From an uncultured Rhodospirillales bacterium (GTDB lineage Bacteria; Pseudomonadota; Alphaproteobacteria; CAAGCB01; CAG-977): a stretch of DNA of 64,000 nt. Of the stretch, positions 9,779 through 19,525 are shown one piece after another. Made by a program: the position numbers and the translations under genes. Below the pieces are notes generated by a model. It was not told the DNA's origin. It did no database searches and was given only the letters and a program-made list of their open reading frames with translations. Every line of letters starts with the position of its first letter. The first letter of the stretch is position 1. Location: the NCBI GenBank assembly GCA_902777205.1, contig CACYSU010000002.1, forward strand, positions 112,190 to 176,189. The letters are read 5' to 3'.

Positions 9779-10795
9779 TCAGCGGCGCGCGGCCTGCGCG
9801 GCGATTTGCAGGAACACGAGCCCGCAAATCAATTTCTGCGGACGGGAGGCGAATTTGCAATCCCGTTCCGCCTGCGTCAACAGATCCAGCGCGCGGCCGG
9901 CTTTGGTCAAATTCCACATCCGCAGCTGGCGTTTGAATTCGTCCACCCGTTTGAAATGCAGGCGCAAAGCCGCCACGGCCGTTTCCGCCGGAACGCCGTC
10001 GGCGATTTTCGCCAGAACGACGTGGAATTTTTTCATATGCGCCGACGCCGCGCGCAGCAATCCGATCGCGTTTTCCCCCTCGGCGAACAAACGGTCGAGC
10101 GTTTCGTGCAGCTCCCGCTGGTTTCCGCCGGACAAAGCGTACAGCATCTGGTCGATCGACAACGCCGAAGCGTCGCCGATGCACGCGGACGCGTCGTCCA
10201 TCGTGATCGTTTTCTGCGTTCCCATATAGGCGAACAGCTTCGCCAGTTCGGAACGCGACTGCAGCCTGTCCGCGCCCAAATTGTCGGCGATGAAATTGAT
10301 CACGTCGGGCGTCGTTTGAAACCCCTGTTCGGCGACGCTTTGAAACACGAAGCGTTTCAAGGCCTCACCTTCGTCCGAATAGCACGGAAACACGGCCAGA
10401 TCAGCGGATTCGGCGAACAATAGCGGCAGGGAATCCTTCGTTTTCAAATTTCCCGCCGTCACGATGATCAGCGCATCGCCCTTGTACGCCGGCAAAAAGC
10501 TTTTCATTGTCGCGGTAAAGTAATTGTCCGCGCCGCGCACGACGATCACGCGCCGCCCGCCCATCAGCGACAGCGCGTTGGCCTCGGCGGACAAAACGGC
10601 GGGATCGTCCTTGATTTTCGCCGGCGTCAGCTCGACCAGCCGGAACGGGTCTTTGTCCGCGACGACGGCCTTTGTCATACGTTCGCGGCATTCTTCGACC
10701 AGCCCGTCGTCCTGCCCGTAAAACAAAACGGCTTTCAGCGACGGCGCGCCCGTTTTGATCAGCGTTTCCAAAGCGGATTGCGTCAGCTTCGTCAT
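9779..10795 (-). CDS. holA: DNA polymerase III delta subunit
   Basis: 338 residues with the HolA pattern: N-terminal 'KAVLFYGQDDGLVEE', then 'LSLMGGRRVIVVRGAD' near residue 75, and the C-terminal helical clamp-loader domain. Delta opens the beta clamp in the clamp loader. Its ATG overlaps the lptE stop by 4 nt, which reproduces the widespread leuS-lptE-holA gene order. Confidence 0.93.
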   Translation of the reverse strand: MTKLTQSALETLIKTGAPSLKAVLFYGQDDGLVEECRERMTKAVVADKDPFRLVELTPAKIKDDPAVLSAEANALSLMGGRRVIVVRGADNYFTATMKSFLPAYKGDALIIVTAGNLKTKDSLPLLFAESADLAVFPCYSDEGEALKRFVFQSVAEQGFQTTPDVINFIADNLGADRLQSRSELAKLFAYMGTQKTITMDDASACIGDASALSIDQMLYALSGGNQRELHETLDRLFAEGENAIGLLRAASAHMKKFHVVLAKIADGVPAETAVAALRLHFKRVDEFKRQLRMWNLTKAGRALDLLTQAERDCKFASRPQKLICGLVFLQIAAQAARR

Positions 10796-11322
10796 TTTTT
10801 CACGTCAAAGCTTTTTAAAAACGCCGCCAGCCGCAACCCGATGTCGTCCCCCAAAATCCGCATGATGCGTTCCTGCGCCGTTCGTTCGGCAACATCCGTC
10901 GCGTACGGCGATTGCTGCACGTCGTAACTGCTGCGTCCGGTGGCCGCGGCGTTCAGCAGCTTTTCGCCCGCGGGATAGGAATACAGCGTGTAATAGGCCG
11001 TGTAGCTCATCACATAGCGCGTGGCCAGATTATCCTTGCGCACGCCCTGTTCCGACAGGGTTTTGTCCGACAAAACAACGACCAGCCGGTAACGCGGATC
11101 GACGGGTTCGCCCCGCGGCGTCAGCCGGTTGACCAGCGTGCGGCGCAGCACCTGCCCCGTCCGGTCGGGAATTTCGTCAATGAAAATCGACGCCGTTTCC
11201 CGCGTCAGCTTTTCCCCCGAAACGGAACCGTCCGTCCCCGCGCCGCCGTACAGCGGGCGGAAACCGCACGCCGTCAGCGACAGCAGGGCGAACAGAGCCA
11301 GTAATTTACGCGGCGACAACAT
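10792..11322 (-). CDS. lptE: LPS assembly lipoprotein LptE
   Basis: 176 residues with a lipobox signal peptide (LSLTAC, Cys19) followed by 'GFRPLYGG', the usual start of mature alphaproteobacterial LptE. It plugs the LptD barrel and helps deliver LPS to the outer surface. It overlaps leuS by 17 nt upstream and holA by 4 nt downstream. The identity rests on the N-terminal motif, size and the leuS-lptE-holA context. Confidence 0.9.
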   Translation of the reverse strand: MLSPRKLLALFALLSLTACGFRPLYGGAGTDGSVSGEKLTRETASIFIDEIPDRTGQVLRRTLVNRLTPRGEPVDPRYRLVVVLSDKTLSEQGVRKDNLATRYVMSYTAYYTLYSYPAGEKLLNAAATGRSSYDVQQSPYATDVAERTAQERIMRILGDDIGLRLAAFLKSFDVKK

Positions 11323-13891
11323 TGACGATCTTGTTCTTTACAACAATGATTTTGCGAATGGTCTTGCCTTCCAGCTGGGCTTTGACCGTCGGCAGAGCCA
11401 GCGCGGCGGCCTTGACGGCTTCATCGTCGCTGTCTTTGGCGATTTCGATCGTGCCGCGCATTTTGCCCATGACCTGAACGGCCATCGTGACGGTGTCGTC
11501 CGCGGCCATTTTCGCGTCCGCCTCCGGCCATTTTTCGGCCGCCAGCAGCGTGTCGTGTCCCAGATTATGCCACATTTCCTCGGCGATGTGGGGGGCGATC
11601 GGCGACATCAAACGCACCAGCGTTTCAAACGCGAAACGATAGGCGTATTTGTCCCCGTCGTCGTTGATTTTCAGATCGCCGACCGCGTTCGTCAGCTCGC
11701 GCAGCCGCGCCAAAGCGACGTTGAAACGCAGCTTGTCCAGATCGTCCGTGACCAAAGCGACGGTTTTATGCGCCGCGCGGATCAGCTTTTCGGCCGCGGC
11801 GGACAGCGTTTCCGGCCGCTTCATTTCCGCGGGGCAGGCGACGGCCATGCGCCACAAACGGTTGATGTAGCGCCACGCGCCGTCGATGCCGGCCTCCGTC
11901 CATTCCAAATCGCGTTCGGGCGGCGTGTCGGACAACATGAACACGCGGGCGGCGTCCGCACCATAGGTAGATAGGATCGTTTCCGGATCGACCAAGTTGT
12001 ATTTCGACTTGCTCATCTTTTCGGAACGGCCGACTGTGACGGGCGTGCCGTCTTTGATTTTGACCGCCGTGCCGTCGGGTTTCTTTTCGACTTCGGTCGG
12101 GAACAGCCAGTTGCCGTCAACGTCCTTGTACGTTTCGTGGCAGACCATGCCCTGCGTGAACAGGCCTTTGAACGGTTCGTCGATGTCCAGATAGCCGCAG
12201 TCGCGCAAAGCCTTGGTGAAGAAACGGGCGTAAAGCAGGTGCAGAACCGCGTGTTCAATGCCGCCGATGTACTGATCGACGGGCAGCCAGCGGTTCGCCA
12301 AATCCTTTTTGAACCCGCAATCCGTTTCGTGCGGCGACGCGTAGCGGGCGAAATACCACGACGATTCAAAGAACGTGTCGAACGTGTCCGTTTCGCGCAA
12401 AGCCGGCTTGCCGCAAACGGGGCAAGTCGTGTGCTTCCACGTCGGGTGGCGTTCCAACGGGTTGCCGCCGGATGCCTCGAACGTCACGTCTTCGGGCAAA
12501 GTGACGGGCAGATCTTTTTCGGGAACGGGAACGACGCCGCAATGTTCGCAATGGATCACGGGAATCGGGCAGCCCCAGTAACGCTGGCGGGAAACGCCCC
12601 AGTCGCGCAAACGGTACTGCACGGTCGCCTTGCCCTTGCCGATTTCCTCCAGCTTTTTGATCATGGCGGGAATGGCGTCTTTGGTCGCCATGCCGTCCAG
12701 AAAAGCCGAATTGACCGCGACGCCGTCGGCGATGTCGTCAAACGCCTTGTCCGTCACGACGGGGATGCCCTCGTCCTTGTGCGAAACGACGACGCGCACG
12801 GGCAGGCCGTATTTGCGGGCGAAGTCCAGATCGCGCTGGTCGTGGGCGGGACAGGCGAAAATCGCGCCCGTGCCGTATTCCATCAAAACGAAATTCGCCA
12901 CATACAGCGGCAGTTCGGGGTTTCCGCCCAGCTTTTTAAATTCTTCGGGGAACGGATGCATCACCTTCAAACCGGTGTCAAAGCCTTTCTTTTCGGCGGC
13001 TTCGATCGTGGCGACGGACGTTCCCAACGCTTCGCATTCCTTGATGAATTTCGCCAGTTCGGGATTGGTTTTCGCCAATTCCTGCGCGATCGGGTGTCCG
13101 GCGGAAATCGCGCAGAACGACGCCCCGAACAGCGTGTCGGCGCGGGTGGTGAACACTTCCAGCGTCTTGTCCGTTCCGACGACGGGGAAATACATATACG
13201 CGCCGTAGGATTTGCCGATCCAGTTTTCCTGCATGACGCGCACCTTTTCGGGCCACCCGTCCATGGTTTTCAGGTTTTCCAGCAATTCGTCGGCGTAATC
13301 GGTGATTTTCAAAAACCACTGCGACAACTTGCGCCGTTCGACGGGCGCGCCCGTGCGCCACCCTTTGCCGTCAACGACCTGTTCGTTCGCCAGAACCGTT
13401 TGATCGACGGGGTCCCAGTTGACCCACGAATCCTTGCGGTAAGCCAGACCTTTTTTCAAAAAGTCCAGAAACATTTTCTGTTCGTGCTTGTAATATTCGA
13501 CTTCGCACGTGGAAACTTCGCGGCTCCAATCAATGGACAGCCCCATTTTTTTCATTTCCTCGCGCATATTGGCGATGTTTTCGCGCGTCCATTTCGCGGG
13601 GTGGACGCCGTGCTTGATCGCCGCGTTTTCCGCGGGCAGCCCGAAAGAATCCCATCCCATCGGGTGCAGCACGTCATATCCCTGCGCCAATTTGAAACGC
13701 GCGATGACGTCGCCCTGCGCATAGTTGCGGACGTGCCCCATATGGATTTTCCCCGATGGATACGGGAACATTTCCAGCGCGTAGTACTTCGGTTTGCCGG
13801 ACGTGTCCCGCGCCTTGAAAACCTCGGCCTGTTCCCAAGCCTTCTGCCATTTTTCCTCGGTGGTACGGAAATTGTATCTTTCTTCGCTCAT
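11306..13891 (-). CDS. leuS: Leucyl-tRNA synthetase
   Basis: 861 residues, full length. The class I HIGH-type motif 'HMGH' is at residues 50-53 and KMSKS lies around residue 615. The CP1 editing domain lies between them and contains '[15 protein letters not shown]'. The zinc-binding insertion has Cys pairs in 'HCEHCGVV' and 'CPVCGKPA'. It charges tRNA-Leu and hydrolyses mischarged products. It sits 24 bp downstream of the DUF3576 gene, typical for alphaproteobacteria. Confidence 0.99.
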   Translation of the reverse strand: MSEERYNFRTTEEKWQKAWEQAEVFKARDTSGKPKYYALEMFPYPSGKIHMGHVRNYAQGDVIARFKLAQGYDVLHPMGWDSFGLPAENAAIKHGVHPAKWTRENIANMREEMKKMGLSIDWSREVSTCEVEYYKHEQKMFLDFLKKGLAYRKDSWVNWDPVDQTVLANEQVVDGKGWRTGAPVERRKLSQWFLKITDYADELLENLKTMDGWPEKVRVMQENWIGKSYGAYMYFPVVGTDKTLEVFTTRADTLFGASFCAISAGHPIAQELAKTNPELAKFIKECEALGTSVATIEAAEKKGFDTGLKVMHPFPEEFKKLGGNPELPLYVANFVLMEYGTGAIFACPAHDQRDLDFARKYGLPVRVVVSHKDEGIPVVTDKAFDDIADGVAVNSAFLDGMATKDAIPAMIKKLEEIGKGKATVQYRLRDWGVSRQRYWGCPIPVIHCEHCGVVPVPEKDLPVTLPEDVTFEASGGNPLERHPTWKHTTCPVCGKPALRETDTFDTFFESSWYFARYASPHETDCGFKKDLANRWLPVDQYIGGIEHAVLHLLYARFFTKALRDCGYLDIDEPFKGLFTQGMVCHETYKDVDGNWLFPTEVEKKPDGTAVKIKDGTPVTVGRSEKMSKSKYNLVDPETILSTYGADAARVFMLSDTPPERDLEWTEAGIDGAWRYINRLWRMAVACPAEMKRPETLSAAAEKLIRAAHKTVALVTDDLDKLRFNVALARLRELTNAVGDLKINDDGDKYAYRFAFETLVRLMSPIAPHIAEEMWHNLGHDTLLAAEKWPEADAKMAADDTVTMAVQVMGKMRGTIEIAKDSDDEAVKAAALALPTVKAQLEGKTIRKIIVVKNKIVNVVAA

Positions 13892-13914
13892 AATCGGACT
13901 TTCAGCACAAAAAG

Positions 13915-14445
13915 TTAGTGGTTTAACGACTGCTTCACAATATCATCTTTTATTTTATCTGCAAGTGCCGCGTCGTTTTTTTGGTTCACCCAATCGCCTT
14001 TTCCGTTCCTGCGGCGGCACAGCACGGTGATCTGCGCGCCGTCGGGCGTCCGGACGGCATTGATTTTCAGCTGCCGGTACGGGCTGTCCGCGTCGTTGAA
14101 CCATTCGGTCGTGATGAATCCGTCCTGCATCATTTCGACGGGATAGCGCGACATCACGGGCAACGCCGCCTGCCAGATTTTGCCGTTTTTATCGACAGCG
14201 CGTTCCGCTTTCGCGGGAACGGCGGGGGCTTTCACGGCGTCGGCCGTTTGTTTGCCGCCCTTATCGCCGCCCAGTTTGAACGTCAGGGCGTCCGCGCCGA
14301 ACAAGCGGTCTTCCTCTTTGTATTCGGACGGACGTTCATAGCGTTTGTCCACCCGTTCGGGGTATTCGTATTTGACATCAGTCATATCGCCGGCGCACGC
14401 GGAAACCGCCAGCGCGCCCGACATCAGCAGCAATTTTTTCAACAT
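13915..14445 (-). CDS. DUF3576 lipoprotein
   Basis: 176 residues with signal peptide and lipobox (AVSAC, Cys17). The C-terminal domain ('[17 protein letters not shown]', 'GFITTEWF', 'QLKINAVR') matches the DUF3576 pattern known immediately upstream of leuS in many alphaproteobacteria. The role is unknown; an envelope function is inferred from the lipobox and from the neighbouring lptE. AAGGAGG stands 8-9 bases before the ATG. Confidence 0.85.
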   Translation of the reverse strand: MLKKLLLMSGALAVSACAGDMTDVKYEYPERVDKRYERPSEYKEEDRLFGADALTFKLGGDKGGKQTADAVKAPAVPAKAERAVDKNGKIWQAALPVMSRYPVEMMQDGFITTEWFNDADSPYRQLKINAVRTPDGAQITVLCRRRNGKGDWVNQKNDAALADKIKDDIVKQSLNH

Positions 14446-14782
14446 TGGAAAACCTCCTTGGTTTTATTGACGTTCATAGCACAGAAAAGCTGAAAATCCT
14501 AATGCAATTTTACGTCGCGTCCCCGCCGAAAATCCAGCTGACTTTTTGATAAAAACAATGCAAGCGCGAAAAAATGGAAAGCGATGAAAAAAATCATTCT
14601 TTTTGATGTTCGCACTCGCGCCGAAAGCCGCACCGCGTCCGCGGCCGGACACGGGGGCGGCCGTCGCGTCCGGCGTGAATTTGACGTTTTAAAAAGCTTT
14701 TGCGGCATTATATATTTGCACGCCCCCGCCTTTTCAGCTAGGCTGTTTCAAATTTCTTTATCACATCAGAAGGATACAGCTT
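14446..14782. other. 337-bp divergent intergenic region
   Basis: It separates the DUF3576-leuS operon (minus) from the porin gene (plus). On plus it holds the porin promoter at 14716-14744. The rest has no credible ORF. I see no tRNA and no clear hairpin terminator. A weak TATGAA-like -10 for the minus operon lies near 14478. Confidence 0.5.
14716..14744 (+). promoter_or_regulatory. Promoter of the porin gene
   Basis: TTGCAC and TAGGCT are separated by exactly 17 bases and lie about 40 bases upstream of the ATG, which itself has AGAAGGA as ribosome binding site. Pattern-based call. Confidence 0.6.
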
Positions 14783-15985
14783 ATGAAAAAAATCACGACA
14801 ACCGTCGTCGCGACCGTCGCAGCGTTCGGCGTTGCCGCTGCCCACGCAGAAGAATCCTTTGAATTTCAAACCAAAGGGTTTTTAACATGGTACGCGAATT
14901 TCGCCGACCAGAACGGCAACGTTTACAATGCGGGCGCGGCGGGTTCCACCCCTGAAAGCCTGAGCGGTCCCGCCGGACGGCTGGACGGGTACGACAGGGC
15001 GTCGCTGATCACGGACGGCGAAGTCGATTTCGTCGGCACCTATAAATTCAGCGAAGACAACAAACTGTCGTTTTTCATGAGCCTTGACATCATCCGCGAC
15101 AACGTAAACGTCGATCTGAGCTATTTCAAATGGGACACCGTCGCCGGCCGCGTGATCGTCGGCAATTCCAAAAACGTGTCGAACATGATGGCGGTCACGG
15201 CACCGGACGCGGGAACGGTGGGCATTCAAGACACCGGCGCGACGGATCTGGTCGCTTTGCCCTACGGTTTTGCGTTCAACCCCGCCACCTATTCCGTCAT
15301 TGACAACGACACGGCGAAAGTGTCCTACATGACGCCGGAAATGGATTACGGCGCGGCCGGCACGTTGCAGCTGGGCGCGACCGTGATGCCGTCCGACGCC
15401 GGATTGTCGGCGGGCGACGCGTTTTATGTTTCGGAAAAGACACGTTTGAAATACGGGGCGAACGTGGCCGCACTATATACCAAGGATTTCGGCAGATACA
15501 ACCTGTCCGTCAGCGCGAACTACGCCTATACCAAACCGACGTTCAAAGGGATGAGCTATGCACACACGGCGACGGCCGAAGAAAAGAACGTCCACCAATA
15601 CGGCGGCGGTATCAGCGTCCAAGCCGGCAACATAACCGTCGGCGGTTCCGCCAACGTTGTCAACACGTCCGACGACATCGGCCGCCATTTCAACAACGGC
15701 GGGCGAAATCTGGCCAAAGGCGTGACGTGGGATTTCGGCGTCGGCTACAACTTCGGCCCGTTTGAAACCAGCGCCGGCGTGATCCAATCGCGCGCGAACA
15801 GCTTTTTTGAAAAGAGGAAAAAGGACGTTTACACGTTGGGATTGTTGGCCGTGCGCTACCACGTCGCCAAAGGCCTGTCCGTTTTTGCCGAAGGCGGCTA
15901 CATTGATTTCAATTCCGCGCGTCGGGACAAGGATTATTCCAACGACTCCCCGTTGCTGGCTTTGGGCGTAACCGTCAGATTCTAA
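14783..15985 (+). CDS. Outer-membrane porin-like beta-barrel protein
   Basis: 400 residues: a 22-residue Sec signal peptide ending in AAAHA, then alternating hydrophobic/polar stretches typical of beta strands, ending in 'LGVTVRF', with the terminal Phe required for BAM recognition. The N-terminal 'FQTKGFLTWYANF' and the loop pattern fit the Gram-negative general porin fold. It has its own strong promoter and yggS follows 9 bp after its stop. The substrate cannot be inferred from sequence. Confidence 0.8.
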   Translation: MKKITTTVVATVAAFGVAAAHAEESFEFQTKGFLTWYANFADQNGNVYNAGAAGSTPESLSGPAGRLDGYDRASLITDGEVDFVGTYKFSEDNKLSFFMSLDIIRDNVNVDLSYFKWDTVAGRVIVGNSKNVSNMMAVTAPDAGTVGIQDTGATDLVALPYGFAFNPATYSVIDNDTAKVSYMTPEMDYGAAGTLQLGATVMPSDAGLSAGDAFYVSEKTRLKYGANVAALYTKDFGRYNLSVSANYAYTKPTFKGMSYAHTATAEEKNVHQYGGGISVQAGNITVGGSANVVNTSDDIGRHFNNGGRNLAKGVTWDFGVGYNFGPFETSAGVIQSRANSFFEKRKKDVYTLGLLAVRYHVAKGLSVFAEGGYIDFNSARRDKDYSNDSPLLALGVTVRF

Positions 15986-15994
15986 GAGGTTGAA

Positions 15995-16657
15995 GTGGAC
16001 AAACTGGCACAAGTCAAATCTGAAATCGCCAAATCGGCGGAATATTGCGGCCGCAAAGCGGACGACGTGACGTTGGTCGCCGTGTCGAAAACGCATCCGG
16101 CGGCGGAGATTCTGCCGCTGCTGCGGGCGGGGCACCGCGTGTTCGGCGAAAACCGCGTGCAAGAGGCGGCGGAAAAATTCCCCGCCCTGCGCGAACAGTA
16201 CCCCGACCTGAAACTGCACCTGATCGGCGGATTGCAAACCAACAAAGTCAAAGAGGCCGTCGCCCTGTTCGATGTCATCGAAACGGTTGACCGCGTCGAA
16301 CTGGCGGAAAAGCTGGCCGCCGAAATGGAAAAACAAGGCCGGAACCTGCCGTGTTTCGTTCAGGTCAACACGGGCGAAGAACCGCAAAAAGGCGGCGTTG
16401 TTCCACGTGAAACAATTTCACTGGTCGAAAAATGCCGTGAATTGGGGCTGAACGTCGTCGGGTTGATGTGCATTCCGCCCGTTGACGACGAACCGTCCCC
16501 GCATTTCGCGTTTTTGAAAAAACTGGCGCGTCAGGCGGGGGTGAGGGAATTGTCCATGGGGATGAGCGGCGATTACCCCCTTGCCGTCCAACAGGGCGCG
16601 ACGTTCGTCCGCGTCGGCACGGCGATTTTCGGGGCGCGGGATTATTTCGGAAAATGA
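15995..16657 (+). CDS. yggS: YggS/PROSC family PLP homeostasis protein
   Basis: 220 residues of the fold-type III PLP-binding family. 'VAVSKTHPA' carries the PLP lysine near residue 34. 'HLIGGLQTNKVK' near 75 and the C-terminal 'SMGMSGDYPLAV' and 'VRVGTAIFG' bind the cofactor phosphate. It buffers free pyridoxal phosphate. The start is GTG at 15995 with AAGAGG upstream. A 16-bp consensus parS site lies inside the gene at 16399-16414. Confidence 0.95.
   Translation: MDKLAQVKSEIAKSAEYCGRKADDVTLVAVSKTHPAAEILPLLRAGHRVFGENRVQEAAEKFPALREQYPDLKLHLIGGLQTNKVKEAVALFDVIETVDRVELAEKLAAEMEKQGRNLPCFVQVNTGEEPQKGGVVPRETISLVEKCRELGLNVVGLMCIPPVDDEPSPHFAFLKKLARQAGVRELSMGMSGDYPLAVQQGATFVRVGTAIFGARDYFGK
16399..16414. 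promoter_or_regulatory. parS site inside yggS
   Basis: TGTTCCACGTGAAACA matches the general ParB-binding consensus TGTTNCACGTGAAACA at every position. It lies about 9.4 kb from the parB gene, within the distance at which secondary parS sites are often found. Confidence 0.8.
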
Positions 16658-16672
16658 TTTTCCAGACATAAA

Positions 16673-16706
16673 AACAGGGGGCTTCGTCCGAAGTCCCCTG
16701 TTTTGT
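16673..16706. terminator. Bidirectional terminator
   Basis: The hairpin AACAGGGG...CCCCTGTT, with an inner CTTCG/CGAAG stem, is followed by TTTGTTTT on plus and flanked by A's on the other side. It ends yggS (plus) and the pilin-like gene (minus). Confidence 0.85.
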
Positions 16707-16722
16707 TTTCCGCGTCAAACGA

Positions 16723-17313
16723 TTAGCGGTAATACCATGTGACCGCGCCGTTCTGGTTCGTGCCGCACAGAGCGGCGGCGGAGGCAACCGTCACCGGCAG
16801 ATTCGTCTTTCCTTTATAAGCGGCCTCTGTCGAATGTGCCCATGTATGGGTCAAAGCGACTTTTCCGTTCGCTACCACCGTTCCGACGCCCATTCCGCGC
16901 AAACCGGACGATTGATCCGCGCCCCAATCGGCCGTCGCCATTTTGACGCACGCTTCGCCGGTCAAATCGGTGTAGGTGATCGTAAAGGTACGGCCGCCGT
17001 TGTCCGTTCCAAAATAAATCTTTCCGCCGAACGGATTCAACCCGTCCGAACCGTCGATGGATTCTTCGGTCAGGATGCCCATCGCCTGCGCCTGTTTCGC
17101 CGTCAAATCGGAATACGTGCGTTGGGACGCATACAGCGTGCGGATATTGGTGATGATTGTTTGCACCTGATCCATCGCCTTGGTGACTTTGAATTTCGAC
17201 ATCGCTTGCGAATATCCCGCGATACCGCCGACCGACAAAACACCGACGATAGCCAGAACACCCAGCATTTCGACCATTGAACGGCCGGATTCTTCAGAAT
17301 GAATGTGTTTCAT
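16723..17313 (-). CDS. Type IV pilin-like protein
   Basis: 196 residues. A short basic leader ends in 'EESG', followed by 'RSMVEMLGVLAIVGVLSVG', a class III N-terminal methylation helix. Cleavage after Gly10 would leave Glu at position +5, as in type IV pilins. The C-terminal part has two Cys ('EACVKM', 'AALCGTN') placed like a D-region disulphide. It is probably exported and assembled by a pilus or secretion machine encoded elsewhere; no assembly ATPase or prepilin peptidase lies in the window. It is the only gene behind leader RNA copy 1. Whether it is a major pilin or a minor pseudopilin is not decidable here. Confidence 0.8.
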   Translation of the reverse strand: MKHIHSEESGRSMVEMLGVLAIVGVLSVGGIAGYSQAMSKFKVTKAMDQVQTIITNIRTLYASQRTYSDLTAKQAQAMGILTEESIDGSDGLNPFGGKIYFGTDNGGRTFTITYTDLTGEACVKMATADWGADQSSGLRGMGVGTVVANGKVALTHTWAHSTEAAYKGKTNLPVTVASAAALCGTNQNGAVTWYYR

Positions 17314-17634
17314 TTCAATTCCCCGTGTTTAAACAAAAAACAACCGCCTTTCAGGCGGTTCGGGGAGTTAAGAAACCACTGTTACCAAATGATCCTTCAG
17401 GCCTTTAAATGTCCCGTTTTTTCAAGGATAAGGACGGGCACACTCTGGACATACGCCAAAAGCTCCCCAAACCCTTGGGCAGGATTCGGGGATATTTTCC
17501 GTTTCCGCGTTCAAACGGAACGGATGACGACGCATATCAACGCGCCGGGTAACAAAAGAGCTTCTTACGACTCCGCGCCCCGCTAAAGGCACTTGACCGG
17601 CCGGACAATCCGAACCGATCCGCCTACCAGTATA
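17314..17634 (-). ncRNA. Structured leader RNA, copy 1 (upstream of pilin)
   Basis: Minus-strand leader with its own promoter (TTGCCG at 17651-17656, TATACT at 17629-17634, 16-bp spacer), so RNA starts near 17622. It shares with copies 2-5 a GGCGC/GCGTC hairpin, a CCCCGAA/TTTGGGG hairpin (one wobble), a short ORF starting ATG-TCC-AGA at 17452-17405, a second CTCCCCG at 17361-17367, and the hairpin AACCGCC/GGCGGTT at 17342-17360 followed by a T-run. The pilin ATG follows about 28 bases later. Function unknown; a cis-acting switch or attenuator is inferred. Confidence 0.8.
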
Positions 17635-17693
17635 GCGAATCCGCCGCGCACGGCAAGCGTTTTTTGTTTTTCCGCCTTTTCGGGGCAACAAAA

Positions 17694-17721
17694 AACGACC
17701 CGCGCCGCGACGCGGATCGTT
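17694..17721 (-). terminator. Terminator of hrcA-grpE
   Basis: On minus, AACGATCCGCG pairs with CGCGGGTCGTT (one G-U pair) and is followed by TTTTTTG. It lies 25 bp downstream of the grpE stop and just upstream of the promoter of leader copy 1. Confidence 0.8.
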
Positions 17722-17745
17722 TTCCGGTTTTGAAACAAAACGCCG

Positions 17746-18393
17746 TCAAACCGTCGTGTCAACGTGTTCCGCCGGCTTTTCGCCCGCGCGGGGGCCGCCG
17801 CGGGTCACGACGACCATGGCTTCGCGCAACACGCGGTCGCCGCCGATCGTATAGCCTTTCTGCCATTCCTGAACGATCGTTCCGGCCGGTTTGGACGCGT
17901 CTTCAACCTCTTGCACAACCTTGTGCAGGTTCGGATCGAACACGCGGCCGATGCTGTCGATCGCCTTGATGTTGTTTTTTTCCAGCGCGGCGTTCAAATC
18001 TTTTTGCGTCAATTCCAACCCGACCAACAAGTTTTTCACCAGATCGCTTTGCTTGCCGCGTTCGGATTCGGGAATGCTGGCCATCGCGCGCGTCAAATTG
18101 TCGTTGACGGGCAGCAAATCCTGCGCGAACGACGAAACGGCGAATTTCGACCGTTTTTCCAATTCCTGCTGCGTACGGCGGCGCAGGTTTTCCATTTCCG
18201 CCTGCGACCGCAGGTACAAATCCTTCAGCTTGTCGATTTCAGCCTGCATTTCCCCGATCTTGTCGGATTGGACGACCTGCTGTTCCTCGGCGGCTTCGGC
18301 CGCATCGGCGCATTCCGCGGCGGTTTCGCGCACCTCGTCCAGCTCCTGCTTAATTTCATCCAGCTCTTCGTTGTGTTTATGATGCTTTGTCAT
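17746..18393 (-). CDS. grpE: Nucleotide exchange factor GrpE
   Basis: 215 residues: a long N-terminal charged coiled coil (about residues 5-75), the dimer helix, and the C-terminal beta domain with 'GRVFDPNLHKVVQ' near 150 and 'GTIVQEWQKGYTIGGDRVLR' near 170-190. It releases ADP from DnaK. It is 6 nt downstream of hrcA, the common heat-shock pair. Confidence 0.96.
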   Translation of the reverse strand: MTKHHKHNEELDEIKQELDEVRETAAECADAAEAAEEQQVVQSDKIGEMQAEIDKLKDLYLRSQAEMENLRRRTQQELEKRSKFAVSSFAQDLLPVNDNLTRAMASIPESERGKQSDLVKNLLVGLELTQKDLNAALEKNNIKAIDSIGRVFDPNLHKVVQEVEDASKPAGTIVQEWQKGYTIGGDRVLREAMVVVTRGGPRAGEKPAEHVDTTV

Positions 18394-18399
18394 AGTCCC

Positions 18400-19449
18400 T
18401 TATCCTATCAATTTACTGACCACTTGCGACGTGTAATCCACCAGAGGAATGATTCTGGCGTAATTCATTCTGGTCGGCCCGATGATGCCGACCGCGCCGA
18501 CGATTTTTTCATTGCTGTTGCGGTACGGCGCGGTGATCATGGAACACCCCGCCAAATCGAACAGCTTGTTTTCCGATCCGATGTAAATCTGTATCCCGTC
18601 CGCGTTTTCCGTCAAATCCAGCAATCTGGCCATACTTTCCTGCTTTTCCAAAATGGAAAACAGATTGCGGACGCGTTCCAAATCCTCCAAAGCCTGTATG
18701 TTTTCCAACAGGTTCGCCTGCCCTTTGACGATCAGGACGCCGCGTTTCCCGCCGCCCCACGCCGCCAGCCCCGTTGCGACCAAACGGGCGGACACTTCGT
18801 CCAGCTGCGCTTTGTGCGACGCGGTTTCCGCCAGAATTTCGTCGCGCGCCTCTTCGATCGTGCGCCCCTGCAAACGGGCGTTCAGATAGTTCGTCGCTTC
18901 GCTCAGCGCGACCGGCAACGTCCCCGCCGGTATCGAAATCAGCCGGTTTTCCACCGCGCCGTCGGCCGTCACCATGACGACCAAAGCCCGATCCGCCCCC
19001 AAATGCACGAATTCGATGTGTTTCAACGGCGACCGCGTTTTCGGCGCGATCACGACGCCCGCGCATTTCGACAGCCCCGACAGCATCCCCGACGCTTGGG
19101 ACAAAATCGTTTCCATGTTGACGCCCGTCGAACGGCAGTGCGCTTCGATCGCGTGGCGTTCGTCGTTTTCCAGCGCGCCGATTTCCAAAAACCCGTCCAC
19201 GAACAGCTTCAACCCGCGTTCGGTCGGCACGCGTCCCGCCGACGTGTGCGGCGACGCCAGCAATCCCGCCGATTCCAAATCGGACATCACGTTGCGAATC
19301 GTCGCCGAAGACAGCGAAAAATCCAGCAAACGCGACAACGTTTTCGACCCGACCGGTTCCCCCGACGCCAGATACGCGTCCACCAGCGATTTGAAAATGC
19401 CGCGGGAACGGTCGTTTAATTCGGATAACGTTGAAATTTTCTTACTCAT
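18400..19449 (-). CDS. hrcA: Heat-inducible transcription repressor HrcA
   Basis: About 349 residues: an N-terminal winged helix ('GEPVGSKTLSRLL' and 'SSATIRNVMSDLE' near 35-65), 'SPHTSAGRVPTERGLKLFVD' near 70-90, then a GAF-like effector domain. It represses chaperone genes through CIRCE operators. I saw no CIRCE repeat upstream of hrcA itself. A further ATG 30 bases upstream is in frame, but I prefer 19449 because the promoter at 19458-19486 would start transcription at or within a few bases of that codon, which implies a leaderless or nearly leaderless message. Confidence 0.95.
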   Translation of the reverse strand: MSKKISTLSELNDRSRGIFKSLVDAYLASGEPVGSKTLSRLLDFSLSSATIRNVMSDLESAGLLASPHTSAGRVPTERGLKLFVDGFLEIGALENDERHAIEAHCRSTGVNMETILSQASGMLSGLSKCAGVVIAPKTRSPLKHIEFVHLGADRALVVMVTADGAVENRLISIPAGTLPVALSEATNYLNARLQGRTIEEARDEILAETASHKAQLDEVSARLVATGLAAWGGGKRGVLIVKGQANLLENIQALEDLERVRNLFSILEKQESMARLLDLTENADGIQIYIGSENKLFDLAGCSMITAPYRNSNEKIVGAVGIIGPTRMNYARIIPLVDYTSQVVSKLIG

Positions 19450-19457
19450 AATGGATA

Positions 19458-19486
19458 AATGTAGTAATCGTGTTATCAAACGTCAA
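19458..19486 (-). promoter_or_regulatory. Promoter of hrcA-grpE, apparently leaderless
   Basis: TTGACG and TACATT with a 17-bp spacer on minus. The -10 ends only 8 bases before the ATG at 19449, so the 5' leader would be 0-3 nt. No Shine-Dalgarno sequence precedes that ATG. Confidence 0.6.
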
Positions 19487-19525
19487 CAGGACAAATCTAT
19501 TTTATTAACGTAAAGGACGACAAAA

